From: Myxococcales bacterium
Lineage (GTDB): Bacteria; Myxococcota_A; Polyangia; Polyangiales; JADJMO01
Direction: 5' to 3'
Assembly (NCBI GenBank): GCA_016709545.1
Contig: JADJMO010000025.1
Span: 93,420-157,419 of the forward strand
Length of the DNA: 64,000 bases
This document shows positions 22,801 through 38,188 of this stretch, piece by piece (position 1 is the stretch's first letter; each line of letters opens with the position of its first letter). The notes below the pieces were generated by a model. The model saw only the letters and a list, made by a program, of their open reading frames with translations. It had not been told where the DNA came from and ran no database searches. Position numbers and translations under genes: made by a program.

Positions 22801-23975
22801 ACGCGGCGATCGCGCGATCCTCGACCGAAGGCGTCCTCCGCCACGCGCGGGATCTGCCGCTCGTGCTCGCGGCGCTCGTCCACGCCGGTGTCGCCTCCGC
22901 CCTCGTGGCGGCGGCACCGCGGGGCGTCGCCGTGGTGCCCGCGGTCCTCGCGCTCGCGGTCGGGATCGCGTGGTCGTCCAACACCCTCGCCCACGTGCAC
23001 CTGCACCAGCCGCTGTTCCGGTCGCGGCGCGCGTCGTACGCGTTCTCGCTGCTGCTCACCGTCACCACGTTCATCCCGCAGACGGTGTGGACGCAGCGGC
23101 ACCTCGCGCACCACGCGGGCCGCCCGCCGCGCCTGCGCTGGACCGCGGCGCTCGGCGGCGAGCTGCTCGCGCTGGCGGCGACCGTCGCCGCGCTCGTCGC
23201 CCTCCAGCCCGGCGCGTTGCGCGTCGTGCTGCCCGCCTACTTGCTCGGCCTCGCCGCGTGCCGCGTGCAGGGCGACGCCGAGCACTCCGCGTCGATCGCA
23301 GGGGCAACCCCCGTCGCCGCGGGCGTCAGCCACTACGGGCGCCTCTACAACCTGCTGTGGTTCAACGACGGCTACCACGCCGAGCACCACCGCCATCCGG
23401 GCCGGCACTGGTCCGATCTGCCCGCGCTGCGGTGCCCCGACGCGGCCACCAGCGACCTGCCGCCGATCCTGCGGCCCCTCGGCGCGGTCCGCGGCCACCT
23501 GCTCGGCGCGCTCGAGCGGCTCGTGTTGCGCCCCTCCGCGCTGCAGCGGTTCGTCCTCGAGCGGCACCGCCGCGCCCTCGCCACCGCCCTCCAGGGCCTC
23601 GATCGCGCCACCCTGCGCACGGTCGCCGTCGTCGGCGGCGGGATCTTCCCCCGCACCGCGCGAATCCTCCGCGAGCTCCTGCCCGACGCGCAGCTCGTCG
23701 TCATCGACGCCAGCGAGGAGAGCCTGCGCCTCGGTCGGTCGATGCTGCCAGACGCTGCCATCGAGTGGCGCGCGGCGCGCTGGTCGCCCGCGGACGAGCG
23801 CGACTTCGACCTCGTCGTGCTGCCGCTCGCCTTCGTCGGCGCGGCGCCCACGCCCACGCGCGCGGTGCACCTCGTCCACGCCTGGTGGACCGATCGCCGC
23901 GGCGACCGGTCGGTGCCCGTCTCCTTCGCGCTCTTCAAGCGCCTGTCCGTCCTCCTGCCCGGGAGTCTCCGATGA
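22797..23975 (+). CDS. Membrane fatty-acid desaturase fused to a methyltransferase-like domain
   Basis: This 392-residue protein starts at the GTG at 22797, overlapping the previous stop. Residues 15-200 are an integral membrane desaturase/hydroxylase domain with the His boxes HVHLHQP, QRHLAHH and EHHRHPG, separated by four hydrophobic helices. Residues 265-385 switch to a Rossmann-like domain: TVAVVGGGIFPRTARILREL (the Gly-rich SAM-type loop), LVVIDASEESLRLGRSML (acidic end of strand 2) and DFDLVVLPLAFVG (motif IV position), as in class I methyltransferases. The enzyme could modify an acyl chain by desaturation and then methylation. It is located in the inner membrane. Neighbours making and modifying phosphatidylethanolamine suggest that membrane phospholipids are the substrate. 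Confidence 0.8.
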   Translation: MNAAIARSSTEGVLRHARDLPLVLAALVHAGVASALVAAAPRGVAVVPAVLALAVGIAWSSNTLAHVHLHQPLFRSRRASYAFSLLLTVTTFIPQTVWTQRHLAHHAGRPPRLRWTAALGGELLALAATVAALVALQPGALRVVLPAYLLGLAACRVQGDAEHSASIAGATPVAAGVSHYGRLYNLLWFNDGYHAEHHRHPGRHWSDLPALRCPDAATSDLPPILRPLGAVRGHLLGALERLVLRPSALQRFVLERHRRALATALQGLDRATLRTVAVVGGGIFPRTARILRELLPDAQLVVIDASEESLRLGRSMLPDAAIEWRAARWSPADERDFDLVVLPLAFVGAAPTPTRAVHLVHAWWTDRRGDRSVPVSFALFKRLSVLLPGSLR

Positions 23976-24820
23976 TCCGCAGCGCCGCGTTCCTCGAGGC
24001 CTACTCGCTGTTCCCGCACCGCGCGATCAACCGCGCCTCGCGCGTCGTGGCCCGGCTCCCGGCCCCCGCGCCGGTCCTGCGCGCCGCCATCGACGTCTGG
24101 TCCCGCCGCGCCGAGATCGACCTCGCCGACTTCGAGCCCGGCCCGTTCGAGTCCCTCGAGCACTTCTTCCTGCGCCGTTTGGCCCCCGGCGCGCGTCCGC
24201 TCGGCCCGGGCCTCGTCGCGGCCGTCGACGGCTTCGTGGTGGGCGAGGGGGCCATCGACGCCGGCACCATCCTGCAGGTGAAGGGGCACCCGATCTCCGT
24301 CGACCAGCTGGTCAACGGCCCCCCGGCGCCGCACCGCGTGGCCCCCACCTCGCTCGCGGCCTTCGAGGGCGGCCGCTACCTCACGACCTTCCTTCGCCCG
24401 AGCGGGTACCACTACGTGCACGCGCCCGAAGGCGCGCGCGTCGAGCGCGTGCGGTGGATCCCGGGGCGGTTCTTCCCCCAGAACGAGGACGCGCTGCGGG
24501 AGATCCCGCGCATCTACCTGCGCAACGAGCGCGCGGTCCTCGAGCTCACCCTCGCCGACGGCACGCCGCTCCTGCTCGTCATGGTCGGCGCGAGCGTCGT
24601 CGGCGGCATCCACGTGCGCGGGGTCGACGACGAGGTCCTCCGCCGCGCGCGCGTCCCGGCCCCCATCGGTCGCGACGTGACCAAGGGCGAGGAGCTCGGC
24701 CACTTCACCTTCGGCTCCACGGTGGTGCTGCTCGCCCCGCGCGGGTTCGTCGAGCGCTTCGCGGTCACCGAGGGCCAGCGCATCGACATGGGCCGCGCGC
24801 TCACGGTCCCGCCGTCGTGA
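23972..24820 (+). CDS. psd: Phosphatidylserine decarboxylase
   Basis: This 282-residue protein has an ATGA overlap with the gene before. Typical sequence features are the FFLRRL segment near residue 65, VDG and GTILQVKGHPISVDQLV, YLTTFLRPSGYHYVHAPEGARV, and the C-terminal FTFGSTVVLLAP, whose GST is the autocleavage site that generates the pyruvoyl group. Length and motifs match bacterial PSD proenzymes. It converts phosphatidylserine to phosphatidylethanolamine at the inner membrane. Being inside an operon with a desaturase fusion, a phosphoethanolamine-transferase-like enzyme and a MYXO-CTERM protein, rather than next to pssA, suggests a dedicated role, possibly supplying lipid for surface protein or envelope modification. 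Confidence 0.92.
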   Translation: MIRSAAFLEAYSLFPHRAINRASRVVARLPAPAPVLRAAIDVWSRRAEIDLADFEPGPFESLEHFFLRRLAPGARPLGPGLVAAVDGFVVGEGAIDAGTILQVKGHPISVDQLVNGPPAPHRVAPTSLAAFEGGRYLTTFLRPSGYHYVHAPEGARVERVRWIPGRFFPQNEDALREIPRIYLRNERAVLELTLADGTPLLLVMVGASVVGGIHVRGVDDEVLRRARVPAPIGRDVTKGEELGHFTFGSTVVLLAPRGFVERFAVTEGQRIDMGRALTVPPS

Positions 24821-26587
24821 CCGCGCTCCGCCGCCCCCTGGCCCTCGCGGGCGCGCTCGTCGCGGCCAAGCTCGCCGTGCTCGGCCTGCGCGCGCTCGAC
24901 CACACCTCGGGCCCGCGCCTGCTCGCGCGGCCGGGGGCGCTGTTCGCCGAGGACGCCGCGCTCGTCGCCGTCGCGCTCGGCCTCGAGCTCGTGACGCGTC
25001 GAGCGACGTCGCGCATCGCCACGCGGCTCAAGGACGCGCTGTTCTGGGCGGTGGTCGTCTACACCGCGTTCAACGTGGCCATCGCGCGCACGCTCGGCAC
25101 GCCGCTCACCTTCGCGCTCGTGCGGGCGGCGGGCACCACGCTCGCCGACTCGCTGCGGCGCTACGTGACCCCGACCAACACCCTGGGCGTCGCGGTCGTG
25201 ATCGGCGCGGCGATCCTGGGCGCCCGCCTCGCGGCGCGGCTGCGGCCGCGCGCCGTCGCCGCCTTCGCGCTCGCGCTCGTGACCCTCGGGCTCCTCCCGC
25301 GAGGCCGCCGCCGAGAGCCTCGGCCTGCACCGCAACGCCGTGGTCACCCTCGCGCGCACCGCGTTCCAGCACCACCGCGGGGCCGCGCCCGCGCCCTCCG
25401 ACCTGCCGCCGCTCGCGCCCTCGGGCCGCGCGACCGACCTCGCCCACCTCGCCGGCGCCGGCCGCGGCAAGAGCGTGGTGCACGTGGTGCTCGAGTCCAC
25501 CGGCGCGCGCTACCTGCAGCCGTGGGGCGCGACCGGTCTCGACCCGATGCCACGCCTCTCCGAGCTCGCCCGCGGCGCGGTGCTGTTCGACCGCGCGTAC
25601 GCCGTCCACCCCGAGAGCATCAAGGGCATGATGGCCTACCTCTGCGCGCAGGCCCCCGCGATGGACACCGACGCCGACCACTACGCGAAGCTCGGAGGCG
25701 CGGCCCTCCCGGCGCTCCTCGCCCGCCACGGCTACCACACCGCGCTCTTCCACTCGGGCCGCTTCGCCTACCTCGGCATGCGCCACCTCGTCGACGATCG
25801 CGGCTTCGGCACCCTCGCCGACGCGGCCGTCGTGGGCGGCCCCTACGAGCGGAGCTTCGGCGTCGACGATCGCTCGACCGTCGACCGCGCGCTCGCCTGG
25901 ATCGACGGCCACCACGACCGGCCGTTCTACCTGGTCTACATGCCGATCGGCGGGCACCACCCCTACCAGGCGCCGGGCGTCGGGAAGCGGCCGTTCGGCG
26001 AGTCGAGCGACTTCGACGCCTACCGCAGCGACCTCTTCCAGAGCGACGAGGCCCTCGGCGCGCTGATCGACGGCCTGCGCGCGCGCGGCCTCGCCGACGA
26101 CGTCGTGTGGGTCGTGCACGGCGACCACGGCGAGGCGTTCCAGCAGCACGACGGCAACGTCGCCCACTCGCTGCACGTCTACGAGGAGAACCTGCACGTG
26201 CCGCTGCTCGTGCGCATCCCCAAGGCGCTCGAGGCGCCGGTGCACGCCCTGCAGACCGCGAGCCTGCTCGACGTGCCGCGAACCATCGCGGCCGTGCTCG
26301 GCCTGCCGGCCGACCCGCGCTGGGACGGCGGCTCGCTGCTCGAGGGCACGCCGCGCGTCGCCCGCGCGTTCGTCGACCACGTGTCGCGCGAGCTCGCGGT
26401 GATCGACGGCCCGTGGAAGGCCATCGTCGACCTCGACCGCGCCAAGGTGCGCCTGTTCCGCCTCGACCTCGATCCAGGCGAGCTGCACGATCTCGCGAAG
26501 GACGACCCGGGCCGGGCCGGGCGCTACCGCGCGCACGTGGAGGCGTGGGCGGCCCGCGAGCGCGCCCGGGTCCTCGGCGCGCGGTGA
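24817..26587 (+). CDS. LTA-synthase / phosphoethanolamine-transferase-like sulfatase-fold membrane enzyme, frameshifted
   Basis: GTG at 24817 overlaps the psd stop. The first 165 residues contain about four to five membrane helices (PLALAGALVAAKLAVLGL, LFWAVVVYTAFNVAIA, GVAVVIGAAILGA). After a one-base shift at about 25297-25303 (LLP to REAAAESLGLHRN) the alkaline-phosphatase/sulfatase-fold domain follows: VVLESTGARYLQPWG with the Thr nucleophile, RAYAVHPESIKGMMAYLCAQ, GHHPYQAP, and the metal site VVHGDHGEAFQQHDG. The domain order resembles LTA synthases and lipid-A phosphoethanolamine transferases, which move a phospho-headgroup from a phospholipid to an envelope acceptor. With PSD just upstream, phosphatidylethanolamine is the natural donor. 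It ends the operon 35 bases before the kinase-like fusion gene. Confidence 0.8.
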
Positions 26588-26622
26588 GCCCCTCCGCTAC
26601 CATCCTCCGACGCCCTCCGCCC

Positions 26623-30717
<4,095 letters not shown>

Positions 30718-30721
<4 letters not shown>

Positions 30722-31824
30722 GGGGGATCCAGATCGCGGGGCTCGCGCTGATCACGCTGCTCGGCTGCGCGGGCACGGCGCCCGCGACCGATCCGGCCGA
30801 CGTGGGGGCGGGTGACGCCGTGCTCGACGCCGACGCCGACGCCGACGCCGAAGCTGCCGCCGACGCGGCTCCCACGTGCGCCGCGGGCGCGGTGCCCGTC
30901 GAGCTGTCGACCGACGGCGGCTATGCATATCCACCTTATGCACTGGACGGGTGCGCGCTCGCCTACCTGAGCAAGACCGGCGCGGTGCACCTGCGCGATC
31001 TCGCGCGCGGCACCGACGTGGAGGTCGACCCCGGGCCGGCGCGCCGCCCGACGCTCGCCGGCGACACGCTCGCCTGGGAGACGGTGGGCGCCTCGCCGAC
31101 GGTGCGCGTGCGCCACGCGGGCGGCCCCATCGTGACGCTGCCCGAAAAGGCGGGCGAGCCCCGCGCCGCGCGCGACGCGGTGGTGTTCACGCGCTTCCTC
31201 GGCGCCGACGCGCTCGGCGACACCGACGTGCAGCTCTACGTGCCGACCACCGGCGTCACCACCACCATCGCGGGCGGCCCCGGCCAGCAGCGCTTCGCCG
31301 ACGTCGACGACGACTGGATCGCGGTCACCGACTTCTCGGAGGACCCGGACGGCCGGTTCGACGCCAACGAGACCGACCTCGCCGACGTGGTGCTCTACGA
31401 GCGCCGCACCGGCAAGATCTCCCCACGCAAGCGCAAGGGCAAGCAGGCGTTCCCGATCCTCGTCGGCGGCGGCACGGTCGTCTACCACGAGTGGGATTTC
31501 ATCCACCCGCAGCCCAAGCTCGAGGTCTACGAACTGTTCCGCGGCAAGCTCGAGGCGGCCTCCGACGCCGACGTGCGCCTCGCCTCGGTGGTCACCTCGT
31601 CGTACGTCCGACCGGCGGGTCGCGGAGGTGTCGTCGAGTGGGTGGTGCGCGACCTCGCCGGCGTCGTCACGCTGTTCCGGGCGCGCGTCGCGGGCGGACC
31701 GACGGAGACGGTGACGGGGCTCGCGGCGAGCGACCTCCTGGCCCCGGCCGTCGCGGCGGACCGGACGGCGATCGGCGTGCGCGGCGCCGACGGCCTGCTC
31801 ACCCTGCGCATCCTGTCGCGGTGA
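30718..31824 (+). CDS. Lipoprotein with TolB/WD-like beta-propeller
   Basis: This 368-residue protein starts at the GTG at 30718, overlapping the regulator stop by 4 bases. The N-terminus RGIQIAGLALITLLGCAG has a lipobox Cys. A linker rich in Asp/Ala (six or so DA repeats) is followed by repeated beta-blade units (CALAYLSKTGAVHLRDLARG, GDTLAWETVGASPTVRVRH, AVVFTRFLGADALGDTDVQLYV, DDDWIAVTDFSEDP, GTVVYHEWDFIHP), the pattern of a TolB-like or six-bladed propeller. Probably an outer-membrane or surface lipoprotein. Coupling to the sigma-54 activator is striking and may mean that it is the sensor or target of that regulator. It ends 3 bases before the convergent ygfK-like gene. Confidence 0.78.
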
Positions 31825-31827
31825 GGT

Positions 31828-33846
<2,019 letters not shown>

Positions 33847-33896
33847 GGCGGGATGGTAGCTCGCCGAGGCACCGGCCGGACCGCTACAGTCCTCGC

Positions 33897-34328
33897 ATGT
33901 CCACCGAGCTCGCCTGGCTGAAGGAGCGCCTCGTCGATGCGGCCGCGGGGCTGCGTGGGGTCTCGGTGAAGCGCCTCTTCGGCTGCGACGCGCTGTTCCG
34001 CGACGACACCATCTTCGCCCTGGTGTGGAAGACGGGGCGCCTCGGCGTGAAGCTACGTGACGAAAGCTCTTACGCGGAGCTCCAGCGCAGCGAAGGCGCC
34101 GAGCCCTGGTCGCCGATGGGCAAGGGGGGCATGCGGGCGTGGCTGCTCTTGCCGGCCGACTGGCACGAGGACGACGAGCGCCTGCAGACGTGGGTGCGCA
34201 AGGCGCACGCCGAGGTCTCCCTCGCGACGCCCGCGAAGAAGACCCCGGCGAAGAAGACCCCGGCGAAGAAGACCCCGGCGAAGAAGACCCCGGCGAAGAA
34301 GACCCCGGCGAAGAAGAAGAGCCGGTAG
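33897..34328 (+). CDS. TfoX N-terminal-domain protein with histone-H1-like PAKKT tail
   Basis: This 143-residue protein starts at the ATG at 33897. Residues 1-105 are a TfoX/Sxy N-terminal domain: LAWLKERLVDAAAGLRGVSVKRLFG, the strand pair FALVWKTGRLGVKL, and WSPMGKGGMRAWLLLP. Residues 110-143 are five PAKKT units and a final PAKKKSR, like eukaryotic H1 tails and the Lys-rich tails of some myxobacterial DNA-binding proteins. TfoX-N proteins elsewhere are linked to competence or stress regulation; a basic tail would add nonspecific DNA binding. It is divergent from the ygfK-like gene, with 50 bases between starts, and convergent with the MCP gene, 3 bases from its stop. Confidence 0.85.
   Translation: MSTELAWLKERLVDAAAGLRGVSVKRLFGCDALFRDDTIFALVWKTGRLGVKLRDESSYAELQRSEGAEPWSPMGKGGMRAWLLLPADWHEDDERLQTWVRKAHAEVSLATPAKKTPAKKTPAKKTPAKKTPAKKTPAKKKSR
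34230..34319 (+). repeat. 15-bp tandem repeat encoding PAKKT
   Basis: Six near-identical 15-bp units (CCGGCGAAGAAGACC) run through the 3' end of the TfoX-N gene; the last unit diverges. Copy number is probably variable between strains through slippage, which would change the length of the basic tail without shifting frame. Confidence 0.9.
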
Positions 34329-34331
34329 TCC

Positions 34332-36005
34332 TCAGAACTCCTGGTGCGCGGCCCGGGCCACGAGGGCCCGGCTCACGCGCGGCGGGGTCTTGCGCACCAC
34401 GGCCACCCGCTTCGCGACCGCCACGGGCGCGGGCGCGGGCTTCGCTTCGACCACGCCGTCGTCACCGAGGCGGAAGCGCGAGACGAGCCCCTGCAGCTGC
34501 TCGGACTGGCCGGCGAGCCCGCGGGCCGTCGCGGAGAGCTCCTCGGTCTGCGCCGCGTTCGACTGGGTCACGCGGTCCATCTGGACCACCGCCTGGTTCA
34601 CCTGGTCGATGCCCGTCTCCTGCTCGCGCGAGGCGGCCGCGATCTCGCTGACCATGTCGGTCACGCGCTTGACCGAGGTGACGATCTCCTCGAGCGTGGC
34701 GCCGCTGGAGGTCACGTGGCGTGCCCCGGCCTCGACGGTCTCCACCGACTCCTGGATCAATCGCTTGATCTCCTTGGCCGACGCGGCGCTCCGCTGGGCC
34801 AGGTCGCGGACCTCGGCGGCCACCACGGCGAAGCCGCGGCCCTGCTCGCCGGCGCGCGCCGCCTCCACCGCGGCGTTGAGCGCGAGGATGTTGGTCTGGA
34901 AGGCGATCTCGTCGATCGTCGTGGTGATCTCGGCGATGTGCTTGGACGAGGCGGTGATGCCCGTCATGGCCTCGATGGCGGCGTGCACCACGGCGCCCCC
35001 CTTCTCCGCGATCTCGCGCGAGGCCTCCGCGAGCTGCGCGGCGTGGCCGGCGTTGTCGGCGTTCTGCTTCACCGTCGCCGAGACCTCTTCGAGGCTGGCC
35101 GCGGTCTCCTCGAGGCCCGACGCCTGCTCCTGCGCGCCGCTCGAGATCGCGTCGGCCGCGCTCGACAGCTGGCTCGACGCGGTCGCGACGTCCTCGGCCA
35201 CCCCGCGCACCTCGGTGAGGGCGCGCTGCACCGAGGCGATCGCGGTGTTGAGCGCCGCGGCCATCTGGCCGACCTCGTCCTTGGCGTCCACGTCGAGGCG
35301 CCCCGAGAAGTCGCCCTTGGCGACGCCCTCGAGGACACCCACCGCGCGGCGGAGCGGGACCGACACCACGCGCCCCGTGTAGAGCGCGGCGAAGACCGCG
35401 AGGACGGTGGCAAAGGCGACGGAGAGCGTCAGCGTCCGGCGGTCTCGCTCGGCGAGCACCGAGGCGTCCTCGACGGCCCGCTTGGCGACGCTCTCGTTGA
35501 CACCGCTGAGATACCGGAGCGCCTCGGTGATCCGATCGCCGAACACGACGGCCTGGCCGATGGTCACGACCGCCGTCGCGCGCTGCTTGGCGATCGCCTG
35601 GCGGCCGGCGAGGCGGACGACCTCGATGTACTGACCATGGGCGGTGCGGATCTCGGCGAGCTTCGCCTTGCCGTCGCTGGAGGTCTGCACCTTCTCGAGC
35701 GAGTCGAACGAGGCGAGCAGGGAGACGTTGGCCTCCTCGAGCTTGCGGACGAAGCCCTCCTGCGCCGCGGTGTCGTCGCTCATCAGGATGCCGCGCGCCG
35801 CGAGCCGGAGCTCCAGCATGCGCGCCTCGACCGACTTGCTCTCGACCGCGCCGCGGAAGTCGCGCGCGTAGAGCGTGGACATCTGACGGCTCAGCTCGGA
35901 CTGACCGCTGGCCCCGACCCATCCGACGACCAACATCCCGACCGTGAGCAGCGACAGACACAGCAAGATCTTCTGCATCGTCTTGAGGTCGTGGAACCAA
36001 CGCAT
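34332..36005 (-). CDS. Methyl-accepting chemotaxis protein
   Basis: This 557-residue protein starts at the ATG at 36005, with AAAGGTGG upstream; a GTG at 36014 is an alternative. MQKILLCLSLLTVGMLVVGWVG is TM1. Residues 30-185 form a four-helix-bundle sensor (4HB_MCP-type) with no ligand pocket visible. TLSVAFATVLAVFAALYTGRVV is TM2, followed by HAMP (GVLEGVAKGDFSGRLDVDAKDEVGQMA) and the signalling domain with the hairpin tip IDEIAFQTNILALNAAVEAARAG and GRGFAVVAAEVRDLAQRSA. The Pro/Ala/Val-rich C-terminal tail has no CheR-docking pentapeptide. It acts at the inner membrane with CheA/CheW; no che genes are nearby, so it is an orphan receptor. It overlaps nothing and ends 3 bases from the TfoX-N gene. 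Confidence 0.95.
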   Translation of the reverse strand: MRWFHDLKTMQKILLCLSLLTVGMLVVGWVGASGQSELSRQMSTLYARDFRGAVESKSVEARMLELRLAARGILMSDDTAAQEGFVRKLEEANVSLLASFDSLEKVQTSSDGKAKLAEIRTAHGQYIEVVRLAGRQAIAKQRATAVVTIGQAVVFGDRITEALRYLSGVNESVAKRAVEDASVLAERDRRTLTLSVAFATVLAVFAALYTGRVVSVPLRRAVGVLEGVAKGDFSGRLDVDAKDEVGQMAAALNTAIASVQRALTEVRGVAEDVATASSQLSSAADAISSGAQEQASGLEETAASLEEVSATVKQNADNAGHAAQLAEASREIAEKGGAVVHAAIEAMTGITASSKHIAEITTTIDEIAFQTNILALNAAVEAARAGEQGRGFAVVAAEVRDLAQRSAASAKEIKRLIQESVETVEAGARHVTSSGATLEEIVTSVKRVTDMVSEIAAASREQETGIDQVNQAVVQMDRVTQSNAAQTEELSATARGLAGQSEQLQGLVSRFRLGDDGVVEAKPAPAPVAVAKRVAVVRKTPPRVSRALVARAAHQEF

Positions 36006-36148
36006 CGTGGCCACCTTTCCATGGGCAACGAAGTGCCCTGGGGTGGTGAACGCCCCGCATTCGCACCGCTTGACCCCAGCTCAGAGCGCGGATCGAGTGG
36101 CGCGTTCTCGTCACTGCCGGAGTGGGTCAGTGCACCGGCCGGAACAGG

Positions 36149-37255
36149 TCACGGCGACGTCCACCCACTGCTGAGGTACGGGAACAAGTAGGTCGCGATG
36201 TCGGCGCCCGTGCCGGGGACCTTGGTGCCACCCACGACTGCGCCCGCGTCGTCGTAGTGGGTGCCCACGACCTCGATGCGCTTCATGGGGAAGCCCGCGG
36301 CCGCCATCGCGTCGGTCTCCTTGCGCACACCAGCAATGGGGTAGGTGGTGTCCTGCAGGTGCGCGAGGTGCACCACGTTGAACTTCCACGCGGCGGCGGC
36401 GAGCGAGGCCGCCTGCGTGGAGCCGGTGTCGCGGAAGGGCGAGGTGTTGGTCGCGAGCACGCCCGCGAACAGGTTCGCGTTGTAGAACGCCGTGCGGTAG
36501 CTCAGGTCACCGCCGGAGGAGTAGCCGCCGACGATGGTGCCCTTGGCCTTGATGTTGAAGTGGGTCTTGAGGTCGGCGAGCGCCGCGAGCACGCGGGCCG
36601 GGTCCTTGTTCACGTCCCAGCACTTGCCCTCCTGACCGCCGACCGCGAGGGTGATCCAGGTCTGGGTCGCGCCGCCGGGCGACACCGTCCACACGTCGCC
36701 GGAGGAGAAGCCGCCGCAGCCGTGCAGCCACACGAGCAGGGTGATGGGGGTCTTGTGCGAGCCGTCGTAGGCGTCGGGGACGTAGACGTAGTTCACCGTG
36801 CCGCTGTCGACGGTGAACGGCTTGTTCTTCGAGAACGTGATCGGCTTGGTGGGGACGGTCGACGCGGTGACGGTGACCGTGGCGGTGGCGGTGGCGCTGC
36901 CGGCGCCGTTGGTCGCGACGAGCGTGTACTTGGTCGTCGCCGTGGGGGCGACGTCGAGGCTCGTGCCGGTGACGGGCGCGCCGTCGAGCGTGAGGGTGCC
37001 GCCGCCGGTGACGGCCCACGTGAGCTTGCTCGTGGCTCCGGGGGAGACGGCGGCGGGAGTTGCGACGAAGCTGTCGATGGTGGGCGCCTTGCTGCCGTCG
37101 CCCACGTCCGCGGGAGGACTGTCGGACGGGCTGCCGTCGCTCGAGGCGTCGGGGTCGACCTCGACCGCGTCGCTGTCGGACGGCGTGGCGGCCGGATCGG
37201 TCGCGTCGCCACACCCGACGAGGGCCGCGATCACGAGGAGCGAGGGGACACGCAT
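36149..37255 (-). CDS. Lipoprotein with Ig-like domain and alpha/beta-hydrolase (feruloyl esterase / PHB depolymerase-like) domain
   Basis: This 368-residue protein begins MRVPSLLVIAALVGCGDA (lipobox Cys at 15), followed by an Asp/Ser/Pro linker. Residues 58-132 form an Ig-like domain (PTIDSFVATPAAVSPGATSKL, TKYTLVATNGAGSATATATVTV). Residues 140-365 are an esterase domain: YVYVPDAYDGSHKTPITLLVWLHGCGG (oxyanion region), nucleophile elbow GGYSSGG, and a late acidic/His region (VVGTHYDDAG). This architecture is common in secreted polysaccharide esterases and poly-hydroxybutyrate depolymerase-like enzymes; substrate undetermined. Probably exported and membrane-tethered. A minus-strand neighbour 51 bases upstream (another lipoprotein) may be cotranscribed. 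Confidence 0.8.
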   Translation of the reverse strand: MRVPSLLVIAALVGCGDATDPAATPSDSDAVEVDPDASSDGSPSDSPPADVGDGSKAPTIDSFVATPAAVSPGATSKLTWAVTGGGTLTLDGAPVTGTSLDVAPTATTKYTLVATNGAGSATATATVTVTASTVPTKPITFSKNKPFTVDSGTVNYVYVPDAYDGSHKTPITLLVWLHGCGGFSSGDVWTVSPGGATQTWITLAVGGQEGKCWDVNKDPARVLAALADLKTHFNIKAKGTIVGGYSSGGDLSYRTAFYNANLFAGVLATNTSPFRDTGSTQAASLAAAAWKFNVVHLAHLQDTTYPIAGVRKETDAMAAAGFPMKRIEVVGTHYDDAGAVVGGTKVPGTGADIATYLFPYLSSGWTSP

Positions 37256-37306
37256 CGATCGAGTGAACCCTGGATCGTTCGTGCGAGCAAGGACCCGTCG
37301 GGGCGA

Positions 37307-38188
37307 TCAGGGTCCCCGGAACGAGAAGTGCCACCACTCCGTGGAAACGTCGTCGACGAAGCCCGCCTTGCGGAGCGCCTCGGCCATGGCGAGCTGCTGG
37401 TCGGGGCCACCCCGCGTGAAGATCTTGGTGCGCTTGCTCGCGGTGCGCAGATCCTTGGTCCAGCCGGTGTGACGACACCCGCACGGGTGGAAGAACCGAC
37501 CCGCGGCGAGCACGTGCGACTTGCTGGTGGAGGCGGCGCAGTCGTCGACGAGCGAGAGGTCGATCACGCCGCGGGCGTCGAGCGGCACGGCGGTCTTGTC
37601 GTACGCGCAGACGTCGATGGCGCGCATGTCCACGTGGGGGCAGTGGTCGAACGCGTGCGCGTACTTCGCGTCGGCGAGGTCGTATGCCTTGCACGGCAGC
37701 GCCTTGCCGCTCGCGTCGCGCGGGCCGCACACCGCGGGCTTGCACTGGTCCTCGAGCCACAGGCACTGCTGGTAGGCCGGGGGCCGATACGAGCTCACGA
37801 CGAGCAGCTCCAGCTTCGGGTTCGCCTTCTGCAGGAGCTTGCGCGCCTCGATCAGGGCCGTGCGCGCCTTCGGCAGGAGCTCGCAGTAGCGCTCGGGTGC
37901 CGCGCCCTTGGTCGTGACCAGGCCGTGCTTCTGCCCGCAGCCGTTGGTCGCGCCTCCGGTGTCGCGCAGGCACACGTCGACGCCGTCGAAGAGGGCAGGG
38001 GTCAGCGCGCCCGAGCTCGTGGGGGCGGCCGAGGCCGACGCGCTCGCCGACGCCGACGCGCTCGCCGAGGCCGACGCGCCCGCCGAGGCGGTCACCGCGC
38101 CGGGGACGACGGGCGGCGTGGGCCGTGGGGCCTCGCACCCCGCGATCGCGAGGCACACGGCGACCACCCGACGGAGCAGCGGGGACAT
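37307..38188 (-). CDS. M15-type D-Ala-D-Ala dipeptidase/carboxypeptidase-like lipoprotein
   Basis: This 293-residue protein begins MSPLLRRVVAVCLAIAGCEAP, a lipoprotein signal. An Ala/Ser repeat linker (ASASAS, about residues 35-56) follows. The catalytic region carries the peptidase M15 (VanX/VanY) signature: LLVVSSYRPPAYQQCLW, a zinc-binding HVDMRAIDVCAYD segment and the terminal TEWWHFSF (EWWH, catalytic Glu and zinc His). Eight or more cysteines are interspersed, suggesting disulfides. Expected role: periplasmic cleavage of peptidoglycan D-Ala or LD bonds in wall recycling or remodelling. The first zinc ligand pair (HxxxxxxD) is slightly irregular, so activity needs confirming. Confidence 0.82.
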   Translation of the reverse strand: MSPLLRRVVAVCLAIAGCEAPRPTPPVVPGAVTASAGASASASASASASASASAAPTSSGALTPALFDGVDVCLRDTGGATNGCGQKHGLVTTKGAAPERYCELLPKARTALIEARKLLQKANPKLELLVVSSYRPPAYQQCLWLEDQCKPAVCGPRDASGKALPCKAYDLADAKYAHAFDHCPHVDMRAIDVCAYDKTAVPLDARGVIDLSLVDDCAASTSKSHVLAAGRFFHPCGCRHTGWTKDLRTASKRTKIFTRGGPDQQLAMAEALRKAGFVDDVSTEWWHFSFRGP

